Notes under the pieces: generated by a model
Told to the model about the DNA's origin: nothing
The model's database searches: none
What the model saw: the letters and a program-made list of their open reading frames with translations, nothing else
Made by a program: the position numbers and the translations under genes
NCBI GenBank assembly: GCA_964017185.1
Contig: OZ024870.1
Coordinates: 64,396,812-64,460,811 of the forward strand
Source of the DNA: Rugalucina vietnamica
Taxonomy: Eukaryota > Mollusca > Bivalvia > Lucinida > Lucinidae
Length of the DNA stretch: 64,000 bases
Direction of reading: 5' to 3'
Shown here: positions 33,925 through 46,720 of the stretch, one piece after another
Numbering within the stretch: position 1 is the first letter of the stretch
How the letters are laid out: the number at the start of each line of letters is the position of its first letter

Positions 33925-36500
33925 CGATTTTCAGAAATAAATTGATCGTCACTGGCAAGAAATGGACAACTGGAGGAATTTGATTATATATATATTGTTA
34001 AGTATAAAGATAAATATTTAATCTGTATACAAAACGTCAATATCTTATGACGTGAAAGCCTAAAATTACATAATATATGGAGCCCAATTATTTAACAAAA
34101 ATCGCAGATATTCGAGTTTCAAAGATTCCACAAGGAACTTAGACAATGGTTTGTAATTTTATTTGTAATTTATAAAAGAACAATCATTGTTGTACTAAGT
34201 CTAGATCTGATAATATGTTGTCTCTATGAGCACTATTTACAACCATGATTTTCATTCAATGTGTATTTTAGAATTGCAATATAAAACCAATTACGTCCGG
34301 GCTATTTTGCAAGAAAAATAATGTTCCACCAGGACGTTTGTACAATGAAACTTTGCTAATGGCTTCCTTTATGAGGTTATCTTGTCTTAAAGCAATGTGG
34401 AGGCACCTTTGGCTTTGGATTCTGGCAATATGTGGGTTGGAATTTCATCATACAGTTTCATGATTTATTTTCTTGGCCGGTACTTTCACAGAGAAGCTTT
34501 TTGTTGTTAGGCTAGCTCTCGCAGCTCATCTTCATGGTACAATGTATTTCAAACCCTTTGTATAAGAGGTAAAGTCAAGAGAATCACCAGGACCTTCAAA
34601 GAGAGACGCTCCTTTAATATTAAGAATGTAATTTGCAGATTTAGGATTAATACGAAGAACATTGCCTTGCATAAATACTAATTATTTTCGCATCCTTTAT
34701 TCGCATGTTAATTTCCATGACATAAACACTATAGAAGAGGTTTGGAATATCATGAAGACGAGATGTGAGTCATTGCCTAACAATAAATTTAGCCCCCTAT
34801 GGTATTCTGTGTGGAGAAACAAATCATGAAACAACATGATGAAATGCCAACCAACGTTTTGGCAGAATACAAAGACAGGAGTAGCTCCGAAGTGCTTTAA
34901 GACATGCTTACCTCATGAAGGATAAAGATAAAACTGAGATCCTTAACAGCAATAGACATAATGATGAGAAAGGGGATGGGTCATACCGCGGTTTCCGCTA
35001 CTTAAGACTCTTCAGTGTAGATTTGGCAATATTGAGCCAAAGAGAATTACTGTAATTTTGTATCTTCCAGCATGATGGTCGATACAAAGTCTAGTGACGC
35101 GATGTCAAAAGTTGGGGTTCATTTGTGAATAACGATACTCGCTGTAATAAACGGATAATATTTGTTTCTTATAAACAGCTACATAGGATAATTATATAGC
35201 ACCGGAATCTTGTTATTTTATTCTTTTACAAAATATATCTTTCTAGTATTTGAGGCAACTATAACTCAGTTTATTAATGAAATGTTTGCACAATACAACA
35301 AAATTGACGTTGGTAACTTGTAACACGAACGCGGTACATAGTAAAGAAAACAATATAACTGTTACGTGCATATGTATAAAAAATGCGCGAAATTGCAGTG
35401 CAAAATTGCACGGACGTCAGACAAAACAATAACATAATTTTACACTGGTGGCGTCAACGGGTAGCAAGATGGCGGCGAATAATGACTCCGGTAAGATTTA
35501 TACCTTTAAACTTTGTTTTAATGGCTGATTTTTAAAAGCGATAATATAATTGTTAGTTGTTATCATAGTAAATTTATATTTGAATGAGCTATCTTTAAGC
35601 TGACGTAAATATGGCTTAAATGATTTCATTGCAACATTCTTAATTTCATTGTTTAGCAGCGTTTCGAAAATATCCCCGTCGTGTAAAAATGCTAGAAAAC
35701 CCAATGGTCGTTTTTTAAAGTACTGTTTTCTTGCCTTTATATTTACCATTTTTTTAAAACACAACTTATAATAAAAATACTTCTCAACTATATTTTCAAT
35801 GCTTGTGTTGAAGCAGCGTTTCACAAATGTCCCATTTTGAAGAAAATACTTAAACGTGTGTATAACGTCATTTACAGGTGACATTATTGACGTTCCGCTG
35901 TTGTACCTCTACTTTTGACGTCGCGTCAGTACAACCCAAATGGGACCGGATATATTAAACGATGGTTAGAAAATGAATCTAAGTCAGATTATAATTTTCT
36001 GTCTCCTTGCTGATCTCAAAGGAACTCAATAGTAAGAGTTTCTTCGAACAATCGTCCTGGTGGACTATTATACTTTTCTCGCGAAATAACACTGACTTGT
36101 TTGGTTTTTATTGTACCAAGCGCTTTACCATGAAATTCTAAAATGCACATTGAAAGAAAACCATGACAACCATGGTGTAACTTTGTAAACAGAGCTCATA
36201 GTGACACAAAATTTTCAGCTTTTGTCCAAGAATGGTTATTCTCTCATATAAATTACAAATAAAATTACAAACCATTAACCATGCTTTCTCGTGGAATATT
36301 TGAAACTCGAATATCACCGAGTTTCCTGTTAAAAATTGGGCTCAATATATTACGTAATTAATCACTGTAGGCATACAACATCACAAGATCTGGAAGTTTT
36401 AGATACAGAGTAAATATTTACCTTTATACTTAACAGAATATATAAACAAATTCCTCCAGATGTCCATTTCTTGCAAGTGACGATTGTTTACAAGAACAGT
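33925..36500. mobile_element. Long-TIR element (about 2.6 kb)
   Basis: 33930-34190 is repeated inverted at 36230-36495. Shared pieces are GTCACTGGCAAGAAATGGACA against TGTCCATTTCTTGCAAGTGAC, and TTCGAGTTTCAAAGATTCCAC and its complement. The interior at 34921-34990 carries the GAGATCC...CATACCGCGGTTTC unit also found at 2105-2930. Confidence 0.7.
35498..35884 (-). CDS. Unrecognised 128-codon ORF inside the long-TIR element
   Basis: A minus-strand ATG-to-stop frame, Lys/Phe-rich and basic (for example KKMVNIKARKQYFKKRPLGF), with no motif I recognise. It sits inside a transposon-like unit and could be a captured or element-borne gene, or chance. On the opposite strand near 35468, AAGATGGCGGCGAATAATG followed by CCG|GTAAGA looks like a first coding exon (MAANNDSG), so the locus may hold a captured 5' exon. 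Confidence 0.25.
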   Translation of the reverse strand: MSPVNDVIHTFKYFLQNGTFVKRCFNTSIENIVEKYFYYKLCFKKMVNIKARKQYFKKRPLGFLAFLHDGDIFETLLNNEIKNVAMKSFKPYLRQLKDSSFKYKFTMITTNNYIIAFKNQPLKQSLKV

Positions 36501-36847
36501 TGTGAATTTGTTTCTCGCAGGGGCATATTAATAACTTAACGTACAGCCACATAAAATGCATTGACATTTTAGAAGATGTGTAGAAACTAAGGATGCAGAG
36601 AAATGTTTTACATCTTCAATAAAGCACGGATAGACAGCAGTGGTATGCAGAACTTATGATGATGATTTTAGTCATCTTAAATCATTGTACAGTCTATTCC
36701 GCTCTATGAGAGAGGTGATACTGATCTGCCATGAGATTCCCTAAAAAGACAACATACAGTGTACCTTAAACATAGCATCTGTAGCTCGTGCCTGCATTTG
36801 CTTAAATGAGTATTTTATACAAACTGGAACTTTTATATCAATCTTGC

Positions 36848-37074
36848 AATTATGCAATGAATACCAAAAGTTTCTATATTGAAAATGGGGTTTACAGGGA
36901 TATACAGTTTTGGTCTAAAACATGAATTATGGGACTCGCCAGGGTGGTTCTAACACGTAGCTATGATCTTTGCTTTGAGCAAAAATTCTAAAAATATCAA
37001 AATTTTTCGAATGAAATTTTCAATTTTTACAGCATAAAAAATCTGTATAATTGCATTGGCGTGTTTTCGTAATG
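36848..37074. mobile_element. MITE family B copy abutting the Ig exon
   Basis: It shares ATGAAATTTTCAAT and the right terminus GGCRWGTTTTCGTAATG with copies at 27109-27394 and 57643-57897. The element ends 3 nt before the Ig exon, so its terminus forms most of the pyrimidine-rich tract before the AG. Confidence 0.75.
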
Positions 37075-37077
37075 CAG

Positions 37078-37347
37078 AGAAACCAGCTGCGAGAATTGCG
37101 CCAAGGTACCTGCTAGTCGGAGAAGGGGCTACTGCCAGATTTTATTGCTCAGCAACTGGCTCCCCGCAGCCAACGTTGAGGTGGTACCGCGGTGGAAACC
37201 GGCCAGTGAACCAGGAGGCTATATTGACAAGAGATGGGTCGTTAATAATTCCGCGAGCACGGCTGGAAGACAAAGGAGACTATTATTGTAGGGCTACGAA
37301 TCAGGCAGGAACATCAGACATCAGAACAGATCTGTTCATAACTAGAG
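37078..37347 (+). CDS. Exon: I-set immunoglobulin domain
   Basis: 270 nt between CGTAATGCAG and CTAGAG|GTACAT, phase 1-1, encoding exactly one Ig domain of 90 residues. Strand B Cys (ARFYCSATG), strand C Trp (TLRWYRGG) and the strand F signature LEDKGDYYCRATNQAG are all present, as is GSLIIPRARLED for strands D-E. The wording is that of I-set domains of perlecan, hemicentin, titin and IgCAMs. A single-exon phase-1 Ig domain is a typical shuffled module. It is flanked on both sides by transposons (MITE B upstream, RT element 17 nt downstream). Confidence 0.88.
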
Positions 37348-37363
37348 GTACATGTTTGTAGAA

Positions 37364-38470
37364 AAGTTAAAGTAGGCAATGATCAGGAAATGGGGCAATC
37401 AGAAAGAAATTAACACTCCAAAATCCGAGGTGGGAAAAACTTAATTAACAATCAGGTACATATACTAAGAATACATATCGTAAGCCGAGTGCTTACTATA
37501 GCCGGCCACTAAGTTACCCAAACTTAACCAAAATATGAAAACGTACATAAGGTGGCAAAAATCACTACAGAAGTATCAACTTGGAACGATCAGTAAGATA
37601 AAATTACTGTGAACCTAAACTAGTTTAACAGGCGCCTAACTTCACCCTTCACCCTCAGCTACTGAGTAGGCAATGATCAGGAAATGGGCAATCAGAAAGA
37701 AATTCACACTCCAAAAACCGAGGTGGGCAAAACTTTATTAACAATCAGGTACTTATACTAAGAATACATATCGTAAGCCAAGTGCATACAATAGGCGGCC
37801 ACTAAGTTACCCAAACTTAACCAAAATATGAAAACATACATAAGGTGGAAACAGCAAAACAATCACTACAGAAGTATCAGCTTGGAACGATCAGTAAGAT
37901 AAATTACTGGGGGCCTAAACTAGTTTAACAGGCGCTTAACTTCACCCTCAGCTACTGCAGTGGTACACAACATTTAGTTGGTTCTTCGGTCCTCATTCGT
38001 CGTGAATCTCTAACTAGTCCATGCATCATCAAGGCAAAACAAATAAATTATGGTAAACATTATCATGAATCAAAAACGAGGACTCACAGATACAATACTC
38101 GTAAGCTTCCCGGCGATGGGGATCCATGGGCGCCAAGCAACATTACTGAAAATCTGGAGCAAGAGAAAAACATCAGCTGAACATCGGTGGGCCAAGCATT
38201 GACCATGCAAGCATTAGACAAGAAGATCCAGTCCCAACCAACCAAGGTAAATAGCTTTAAGACAGAGACATTATAGAGTCTGACGCCCGACCGCCCGACC
38301 CACCGGCGTGCAATTAAAAGCAATATAGTTATCAACCATAAGTGGGCTAAAATCTAAGCATGCAGACTGTCGCATCACATTTAAGTTATATCCTATACGT
38401 TTGAAACGTATAATAATTTTTCTAAACTGTAAAAGAAAAATAATTCCTTACTCAGATTCTAGAAACTGAT
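37364..38470 (-). mobile_element. Truncated Penelope-like/RT element with tandem terminal repeats
   Basis: Two head-to-tail terminal repeats (about 37364-37665 and 37670-38010) each start AGTAGGCAATGATCAGGAAATG. They are followed by the 3' UTR and last codons of the RT gene on the minus strand (to about 38470), matching 10640-11100. The rest of the gene is missing. It begins within 20 nt of the Ig donor. Confidence 0.8.
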
Positions 38471-38683
38471 AAGCCGTTAGTCTTATAGGTATATATATAG
38501 TTTATACGTTTATGAGAATGTTTATTCAGATTTTGTTATGTACAAGGGTTCTTTCTAACACTCACTTGTTTATAATTGATGTTTAAATTTTATGTAAACG
38601 TCTCGAAGAATTAATCATAGTACAGGTTTTATGCCCTGATGTGCAAAGTAATTTTAAAGTTATGTTTGCTGCATATACACCAG

Positions 38684-38734
38684 CACCTACAGCTAGTACA
38701 GTGTTTGTTCAAGTTAAGCCTAAAAGTAAGAAGG
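38684..38734 (+). CDS. Exon: Pro/Thr linker 2
   Basis: 51 nt, phase 1-1, between TATACACCAG and AAGG|GTAAGG. Translation: a split Ala codon, then PTASTVFVQVKPKSKKG. Its first codons align in frame with linker 1 (CCAGCACCTAC), and the upstream intron also aligns. The acceptor lies six codons further into the duplicated sequence. It ends in a basic patch. It connects the Ig and Kunitz modules if spliced. Confidence 0.5.
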
Positions 38735-40689
38735 GTAAGGCATAGAAATGGACACAATTAAATTTATAATCCAAATCACAACCCAGACACCATGCGGCAA
38801 ACTGTGACATCACAATAGTATTACAACACGTATGAAGAGAATGATGACTAGTTCTTTCCCAACAAGTAGTCAACCGTCTATCATCTACTAAATCATATAA
38901 TATTATAGTGGAGACGGTGGTTAGGGAAATTGTTCGTTTCGCACAACACCCTCCACATACTAGGTTTGATACTATGGGTGGCTTCTTTGATCAATATAAA
39001 GAGCTTCTAGGCACGTTGTCGCCCTCTGATATGGTGCATTTGTCCTCCAGAAGCCGTTACGTATGTTACCCATTCAAACCAGAAATGTGCTCTAAGTTTG
39101 TAAAATACACTATGAATCTCTAATCTAAATTCCAAACCTAAATGTATCAATATCATCTGATGAAAGAATGTTACGGACACATGTATTGATATATTTAATC
39201 ATTTTCAAGCATCGATGGTGTTACGTATGTTACATTCTCAAAACAGCCTGTGTAAATGTTAATTACAGAACAGTAAGCTATTTCAATATACTTCTCTTAG
39301 CGAATTTTACTTTTAATATACTACGGCTGGCTTCGTTTATCAAATTGAATATAAAGATTTTCTATGCACGTTGTCGCCCAATGGTATGGTGCATTAGCCC
39401 TCCAGAAGCCGTTACGCACGTCGTATGTTACCCATTCAAAACAGAAATATACTCTAAGTTTGAAAAATGCTCTATTAATCCCTAGAATAAATTCCAAACC
39501 TAAATATATTAAATTAAATGTCATCTGATGAAAAAATGTAACTGGCACATGTGTTGATACTTTTAATCACATATATGCATCGATGGTGTTACGTATGCTA
39601 CATTTTCAAAACAGACTGTTCAGAGTTTAATTACAGAACAGTAAGTTATTTTAATATACTCTTTTGCGCATTTATATTTTAGATACACTGGTATAAAAGA
39701 CACTTATTCCTTTTCTTTTACAAACCTGAAAAAAAAAACAACAAAATAATCATCATGTCATTCCTTAGTCGAAAGATATTGCATACAGTCTACAGTAACT
39801 CACTTTAGATTATGAAAGAATAAAGTGTTCAAAGTCAACTATGAACAGACAAGTTTGAAGAAAAGAAGAAAAAATACAATCATCTGGTTGTAGATCAATA
39901 ACATATATGCCTTCTTTAAGTTGAATGCTCACTGCTTTGCCAGAAATATGTACTTTTGATTGGTAATTATGGTAACGTATGTAACACATAATTATTAAGA
40001 GCAATTCTCTGTAACCACTTAAATTTTTACATAGGGCCTTGGCACGCATAGTCACCGATTTTGCTGAAACTTTCCTATCTTCGTCATTTGAACACAAAAC
40101 TAATTAATCAACACTCATTTGCTCAAATTTCATACCCGTTGCCATGGAAACGGCAAATGAATATTTTAGCAAAAAGTGTGTCCAAAAATCACCTAAAAAT
40201 GAGTATTTTCCAGCTGAAACTGTTACTTTATACAAATTCAGATCCAACTTATGGTCCACATATATAAATATATAACACATTTTGGTTAGAAATACAAAAA
40301 CAAAAATTGATTTGGAAAACCTCTGATTTTATCATGGCTCTGCAAAGTGGGTGGGGTTTCGAAGATTTGAAAAAAGTGATTTTTAAGCATTTTTAGGGAC
40401 AATTCTCATAGTGAGTGCGGTCGGTTGCAGATATACGCGCATATCCACGATATACAACAATGTTTTGTTAACCAATTTCTGAAAAGACATGTTTGGGAAG
40501 TTAGGTGTGAATATGCGTAACCATAGCAACAATGAGGGTATTGTCGCAAAACGCAAATTTATGAGTGTCTGTACTTTTGGTCCCATAGAATTCTACTGTG
40601 AGGACGTAATTTATTGTAAATTATGTGATATGTTGCAATTGAAACTAGTCTTCAGAAAATATGGCATTTAATCTTCAGTAACCCTCTAA

Positions 40690-43600
40690 AGGTCAAGGTC
40701 AAGGTCGCAGAATAGAGAAAAATGGCACAAAATTGGCTTTTTTGACCATGTTTAAGTTCATTTTGCCATAACTGAGGCTCAAATTTCTTTCTTTATTGAA
40801 TATTTATGCATATCACCACAAAGTCTTTCACGCTTAGATATTTTTGTAAACCAGGTGACTTCAAGGTCAAGGTCAAGGTCACCAAAAGTTTAATTTTTTA
40901 GGGGGTAAAATGGAGTTTTTGTTGAAGACGTAAACAAATTTAAATATTAATTTTTATCGTATTATGCTTTTTCATTTATATATGGGTTGCAAAGTCTGAT
41001 ATCATTCAGACGATCTACCTGCTGACCTTAAATAACCTTTTAAGGGTCAAGGTCAAGGTCAAAAATGCAAGAAAATGGCTTAAATTTGCATTTTCTTACC
41101 AGTATTTTGTTATTTTTCCCAGAGTTTGGTGCAAATTGCTTTAATATTTGTTTTAAAAGCTTGAGATATGTTGAATATGAAACAACGGTTCAGAAAATAT
41201 GGCATTGAATCTGCAGTGACCTTCGAAAAGTCAAGGTCAAGGTCACAGAATAGAGAAAAATGACACAAAATTGGATTTTTGCTCATGTTTAAGTTGACTT
41301 TGCCATCATTTAGGCTCAAATTTCTTTCTTTATTGAATATCTATGCATATCACCACAAAGTCATTCACGCTGAGATATTTTTGTCCACCAGGTGACTTCA
41401 AGGTCAAGGTCAAGGTCACCAAAAATTAAATTTTAGGCGTAAAATGGAGTTTTTGTTGAAGAAGTAAACAAATTAAAGTATTATTTTTATCGTTTTATGC
41501 TTTTTCATTTATATATGTGTTGCAAAGTCCAATATCATTCAGATGATCCACCTGCTGACCTTTAATAACCTTTTAAGGGTCAAGGTCAAGGTCAAAAATG
41601 CAAGAAAATGGTTAAATTTGCATTTTCTTACCAGTATTTTGTTATTTTCCCCAGAGTTTGGTGCAAAATTGCTTTAATATTTGTTTTAAAAGCTTGAGAT
41701 ATGTTGTATATGAAAACGGTTCAGAAAATATGGCATTGCATCTGCAGTGACCTTCTGAAAGTCAAGGTCGAGGTCACATGTTAGAGAAAAATGACACAAA
41801 ATTGGCTTTTTGCTCATGTTTAAAATGATTTTGCCATAATTTAGGCTCAAATTTCTTTCTTTATTGAATATCTATGCATATCACCACAAAGTCTTTCACG
41901 CTGAGATATTTTTGTCCATCAGGTGACTTCAAGGTCAAGGTCAAGGTCACCAAAAGTTAAATTTTTAGAGGGTAAAATGGAGTTTTTGTTGGAGAAGTAA
42001 ACACATTAAAGTATCAATTTTTTATCGTATTATGCTTTTTCATTTATATATGTGTTGCAAAGCCCGATATCATTTAGACAATCTACCTGCTGACCTTAGA
42101 TAACCTTTCAAGGGTCAAGGTCAAGGTCAAAAATGCAAGAAAATGGTTTAAATTGGCATTTTCTTACCAGTATTTTGTTATTTTTCCAAGAGTTTAGTGT
42201 CAAATTGATTTAATATTTGTTTTAAACGCTTGAGATATGTTGTATATGAAACAACAGTTAAGAAAATATGGCATTGAATCTGCAGTGACCTTCTGAAAGT
42301 CAAGGTCAAGGTCAAATAATCGAGAAAATGACATGAAAATGTCATTTTTGCCAATATTTAAGTTTATTTTGCAATAATTGATCCTTCACATTCTTGTTAT
42401 CATGAATGATTATATATATTTACGCAAAGTCTTTCACGCTGAGATTTTTGTCCACCAGGTGACTTCAAAGTCAAGGTAAAGGTCACCAAAAGTTTATTTT
42501 TTAGGGGGTAAAATGTAGTTTTTGTAAGCAAATTAAATTATAAATTTTTATCGTATTATGATTTTTCAATTATATATGTGTTGCAAAGTCCGATATCATT
42601 CAGACAATACACCTGTTGACCTTAAATAACCTTTTAAGGGTCAAGGTCAAAAATACAAGAAAGTGGTTAAAATTTGCATTTTCTTACCAGTATTTTGTTA
42701 TTTTTCCCAGAGTTTAGTGCCAAATTGCTTTGATATTTGTTTTAAACGCTTGAGATGTGTTGTATATGAAACAACAGTTAAGAAGATATGGCGTTGAATG
42801 TGCAGTGACCTTTTAAAAGTCAAGGACAAGGCCACAGAATCGAGAAAATGACAAGAAAATGTCATTTTTGCCAATATTCAAGTTTATTTTGCAAAAATTA
42901 ATCCTTGACATTCTTGTTAGCATGAATGACTATATATATTTACACAAATTCTTTCAATCTGTGATAATTTTGTCCACCAGGGGACTTCAAAGTCAAGGTC
43001 AAGGTCACCAAAACATTGAATTATAGGGGGTAAAATGGAGTTGTTGTTTAAATTGTAAGCAAATTAAAATATTAATTTCAATCATATTATGCTTTTTCAT
43101 TTACATATAAGTTGCAATGTTCGATATCATTCCGACAATATACCTGTTGTTCTTAAATAACCTTTTAAGGGTAAAGGTCAAGGTCAAAGATGTAAGTCGG
43201 CATTTTCTTGCCAGTATTTTGTTATTTTCCCCCGATTTTGACACGAAATTGTTTTCTCAGCGTGAAAGACTTTGTGTTGATATGCATTAATATTCAACAA
43301 ACTTTTAAGAAAGAAATTGGAGCCTAAATTATTGCAAAATCAACTTAAACGTGAGCAAAAAAGCCAATGTTACCTTGACCTTGACTTTCAGAAGGTCACT
43401 GCAGATTCAATGCCATATTTTTAACCGTTGTTTCATATACAACATATCTCAAGCTTTTAAAACAAATATTAAAGCAAGTTTGCACCAAACGCTTGGAAAA
43501 TAACAAAATACTGGTAAGAAAATGCAAATTTAAGCCATCTTATTGCATTTTTTACCTTGACCTTGACCCTTAAAAGGTTATATCAGGTTAGCAGGCGGAT

Positions 43601-45005
43601 CGTCTGAATGATATCGGACTTTGCCACACATATATAGACGAAAAAGCATAATACGAAAAAATTGATACTTTAATTTGTTTACTTCTTCAACAAAAACTCC
43701 ATTTTACCCTCTAAAAATTTAACTTTTGGTGACCTTGACCTTGAAGTCACCTGATGGACAAAAATATCTCAGCGTGAAAGACTTTGTGGTGATATGCATA
43801 AATATTCAATAAAGAGAGGAATTTGAGCCTAAATTATGGCAAAATCAACTTAAACATGAGCAAAAAGCCAATTTTGTGTCATTTTTCTCTAACATGTGAC
43901 CTTGACCTTGACTTTCAGAAGGTCACTGCAGATTCAATGCCATATTTTCTTAACCATTGCTTCATATACAACATATCTCAAGCTTTTAAAACAAATATTT
44001 AAGCAATTTTGCACCAAACGCTTGGAACAATAAAATAACAAAAAACTGGTAAAAAATGCAAATTTATGCAATTTTCTTGCAATTTTGACCTTGACCCTTA
44101 AAAGGTTATTTAAGGTCAGCAGGTGGATCATCAGAATGATATTGGACTTTGCAACATATATAAATGAAAAAGCATAAAACGATAAAAAATAATACTTTTA
44201 ATTTGTTTACTTCTTCAACAAAAACTCAATTTTACCCTCTAAAAATTAAACTTTTAGTGACCTTGACCTTGACCTTGAAGTCACCTGGTGGACAAAAATA
44301 TCTCAGCGTGAAAGACTGCGTGAAAGACTTTGTGGTGATATGCATAGATATTCAATAAAGAAAGAAATTTGAGCCTAAATTATGGCACAATTAACTTAAC
44401 CATGAGCAAAAAGCCAATTTTGTGTCATTGTTTTCTATCCTGTGACCTTGACCTTGACTTTTCGAAGGTCACTGCAGATTCAATTCCATATTTTCTTAAC
44501 CGTTGTTTCATATTCAACATATCTCAAGCTTTTAAAACAAATATTAAAGCAATTTGGCACTAAACTCTTGGAAAAATAATAAAATTTGTAAGAAAATACA
44601 AATTTAAGCCATTTTCTTGCATTTTTGACCTTGACCTTGACCCTTAAAAGGTTATTTAAGGTCAGCAGGTAGATTGTCTGAATGATATTGGACTTTGCAA
44701 CACATATATAAATGAAAAAACATAATACGATAAAAATTAATACTTTAATTTGTTTACTTCTTCAACAAAAACTCCATTTTACCCCCTAAAAAATTAAAAT
44801 TTTTGGTGACCTTGACCTTGACCTTGAAGTCACCTTCTGGACAAAAATATCTCGGCGTGAAAGAATTTGTGGTGATATGCATAAATATTTAATAAAGAAA
44901 GAAATTTGAACCTCAATTATGGCAAAATGAACTTAAACATGGGCAAAAAATGACAATTTTGTGCCATTTTTCTCTATTCTGTGACCATGACCTTGACCTT
45001 TAGAA
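40690..45005. repeat. 534-bp monomer array with clustered TCAAGGTCA motifs
   Basis: The marker AAGGTCACCAAAA recurs near 40875, 41409, 41943, 42480 and 43005, and inverted near 43728, 44262 and 44800, a period of about 534 bp. Each monomer has three clusters of AAGGTCA repeated head to tail (for example 40861-40885, 41045-41070, 41230-41250). These are nuclear-receptor half-sites in sequence; function is unknown. Confidence 0.8.
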
Positions 45006-46183
45006 GGTCACTGAAGATTAAATCCATATTTTCTGAAGACTAGTTTCAATTGCAACATATCACATAATTTACAATAAATTACGTCCTCACAGTAGAATGC
45101 TATGGGACCAAAAGTACAGACACTCATAAATTTGCGTTTTGCGACAGTACTCTCATTGTTGCTATGGTTACGCATATTCACACCTAACTTCCCAAACATG
45201 TCTTTTCAGAAATTGGTTAACTAAACATTGTTGTATATCGTGGATATGCGTGGATATCTGCAACCGACCGCACTCACTATGAGAATTGTCCCTGAAAATG
45301 CTTAAAAATCACTTTTTTCAAATCTTCGAAACCCCACCCACTTTGCAGAGCCATGATAAAATCAGAGGTTTTCCAAATCAATTTTTGTTTTTGTATTTCT
45401 AACCAAAATGTGTTATATATTCATATATGTGGACCATAAGTTGGATCTGAATTTGTATAAAGTTACAGTTTCAGCTGAAAAATACCCAATTTTAGGTGAT
45501 TTTTGGACACACATTTTGCCAAAATATTCATTTGCCGTTTCCATGGCAACGGGTATGGAATTGGACCAAATGAGTGTTGATTTAATTAGTTTTGTGTTCA
45601 AATGACCATGACAGGAAAGTTTCAGCAAAATCGGTGACTATGCGTGGCACAACTTTTAATTGGTTACAGAGAATTGCTCTTAAATATAAAAAAAAAAAAA
45701 AACAACACTTTTAATGATTTTAATGCCGATAAAATGCTCATCGCTGTATGTAATTATGATTTAGCACTAATTTAGAAATGATAAGATATAGCAAATATTC
45801 AAGAGTGTAATCCGGTTGTCAGTGAACTTAAAGCACGCACACCCAAACCACAAAAACCCAAAGCATGTTTTACACCATTGTTAGTATCCAGTGTTATGAA
45901 ATGACATTATCAACACCGTCGGTCTCTACTTCTTAAGTTACCCTTCACATAGCTTGCCAATATTAGTAAGCAAATATCAATGCGGGTGACGGGTGGTTTA
46001 ATGGTAACGTACATGTATGTAACACATTTTTCACTTAAAATTTAGGTGTTAAAACCTTAGGAAAACAAATGGTAATAAGATATAATAATCGTCACTTTAA
46101 GATTGTTTTCCGATTTCCGGATTATCAATTGACTCGCCGGCCATACAAAAGCACAACTCTGCGCATGCTAGTTCATTTTGTCT

Positions 46184-46340
46184 GGGTTCGGGGCACATGT
46201 GAGACAAGCCAAGTTCTGCTCGCGCGTGTGCCAGGTGTTTTTTTTTTTCTCAGGGTTCTCCCGTTTTCGCCCCACCTACCGGTTGGCCCGTCTCATATGA
46301 GCTGAAATAATATTGAAAGGGACATTAAACGGAACAAAAA
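46184..46340 (+). mobile_element. tRNA-SINE body, head-truncated
   Basis: GGTTCGGGGCACATGTGAGACAAGCC, TTTTCGCCCCACCTACCGG and GAGCTGAAATAATATTGAAAGGGAC match the SINE at 56954-57225. Confidence 0.65.
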
Positions 46341-46404
46341 TTGTTCAGTCCTTGGTCATGGGCACTGCTTCAATATAAGTACCATTGATGTTCCAGACAT
46401 TGCC

Positions 46405-46720
46405 TGATGCGGTTGTTTGTTTGATTTTGAGTTGATGCTTAACAGCCTAGTCAACAGCTATTGTCATATTGAGACGTTGACTCCATTTTATGGGACTTTG
46501 CCCGAAAATCGGATGCCATGACATCCAAACAATTCTTTAAATATAACCATCCACGTAAGCCCCTACGGCTTATACGTATGGATGGTTTGATTTTAAAACA
46601 CATTTCCTGGTCATGTTTAACCAGTAATAAGATGGCCAGTAAGTAGCGTATAAGCTATGCCTGAAGGCAAAATAATCCCATCTATTTTTAAGGACCCGAT
46701 GAGCGGGGACCATATTCCCA
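46405..46720 (-). mobile_element. AAAC-tailed SINE, minus strand
   Basis: It begins with GTTTGTTTGATTTTGAGTTGATG (the complement of the tail). On the minus strand it contains GCCATCTTATTACTGGTTAA and TGGATGTCATGGCATCC, as in the copies at 17879 and 18690. Confidence 0.65.

Noticed and set aside
40061..45628. Paired frames MLKLS...KLI (40061 +, 45628 -) and MFGKLGVNMRN... (40489 +, 45199 -)
   Set aside because: They look like conserved proteins but are the two arms of the foldback element; no start context, domain or frame conservation beyond the repeat identity.
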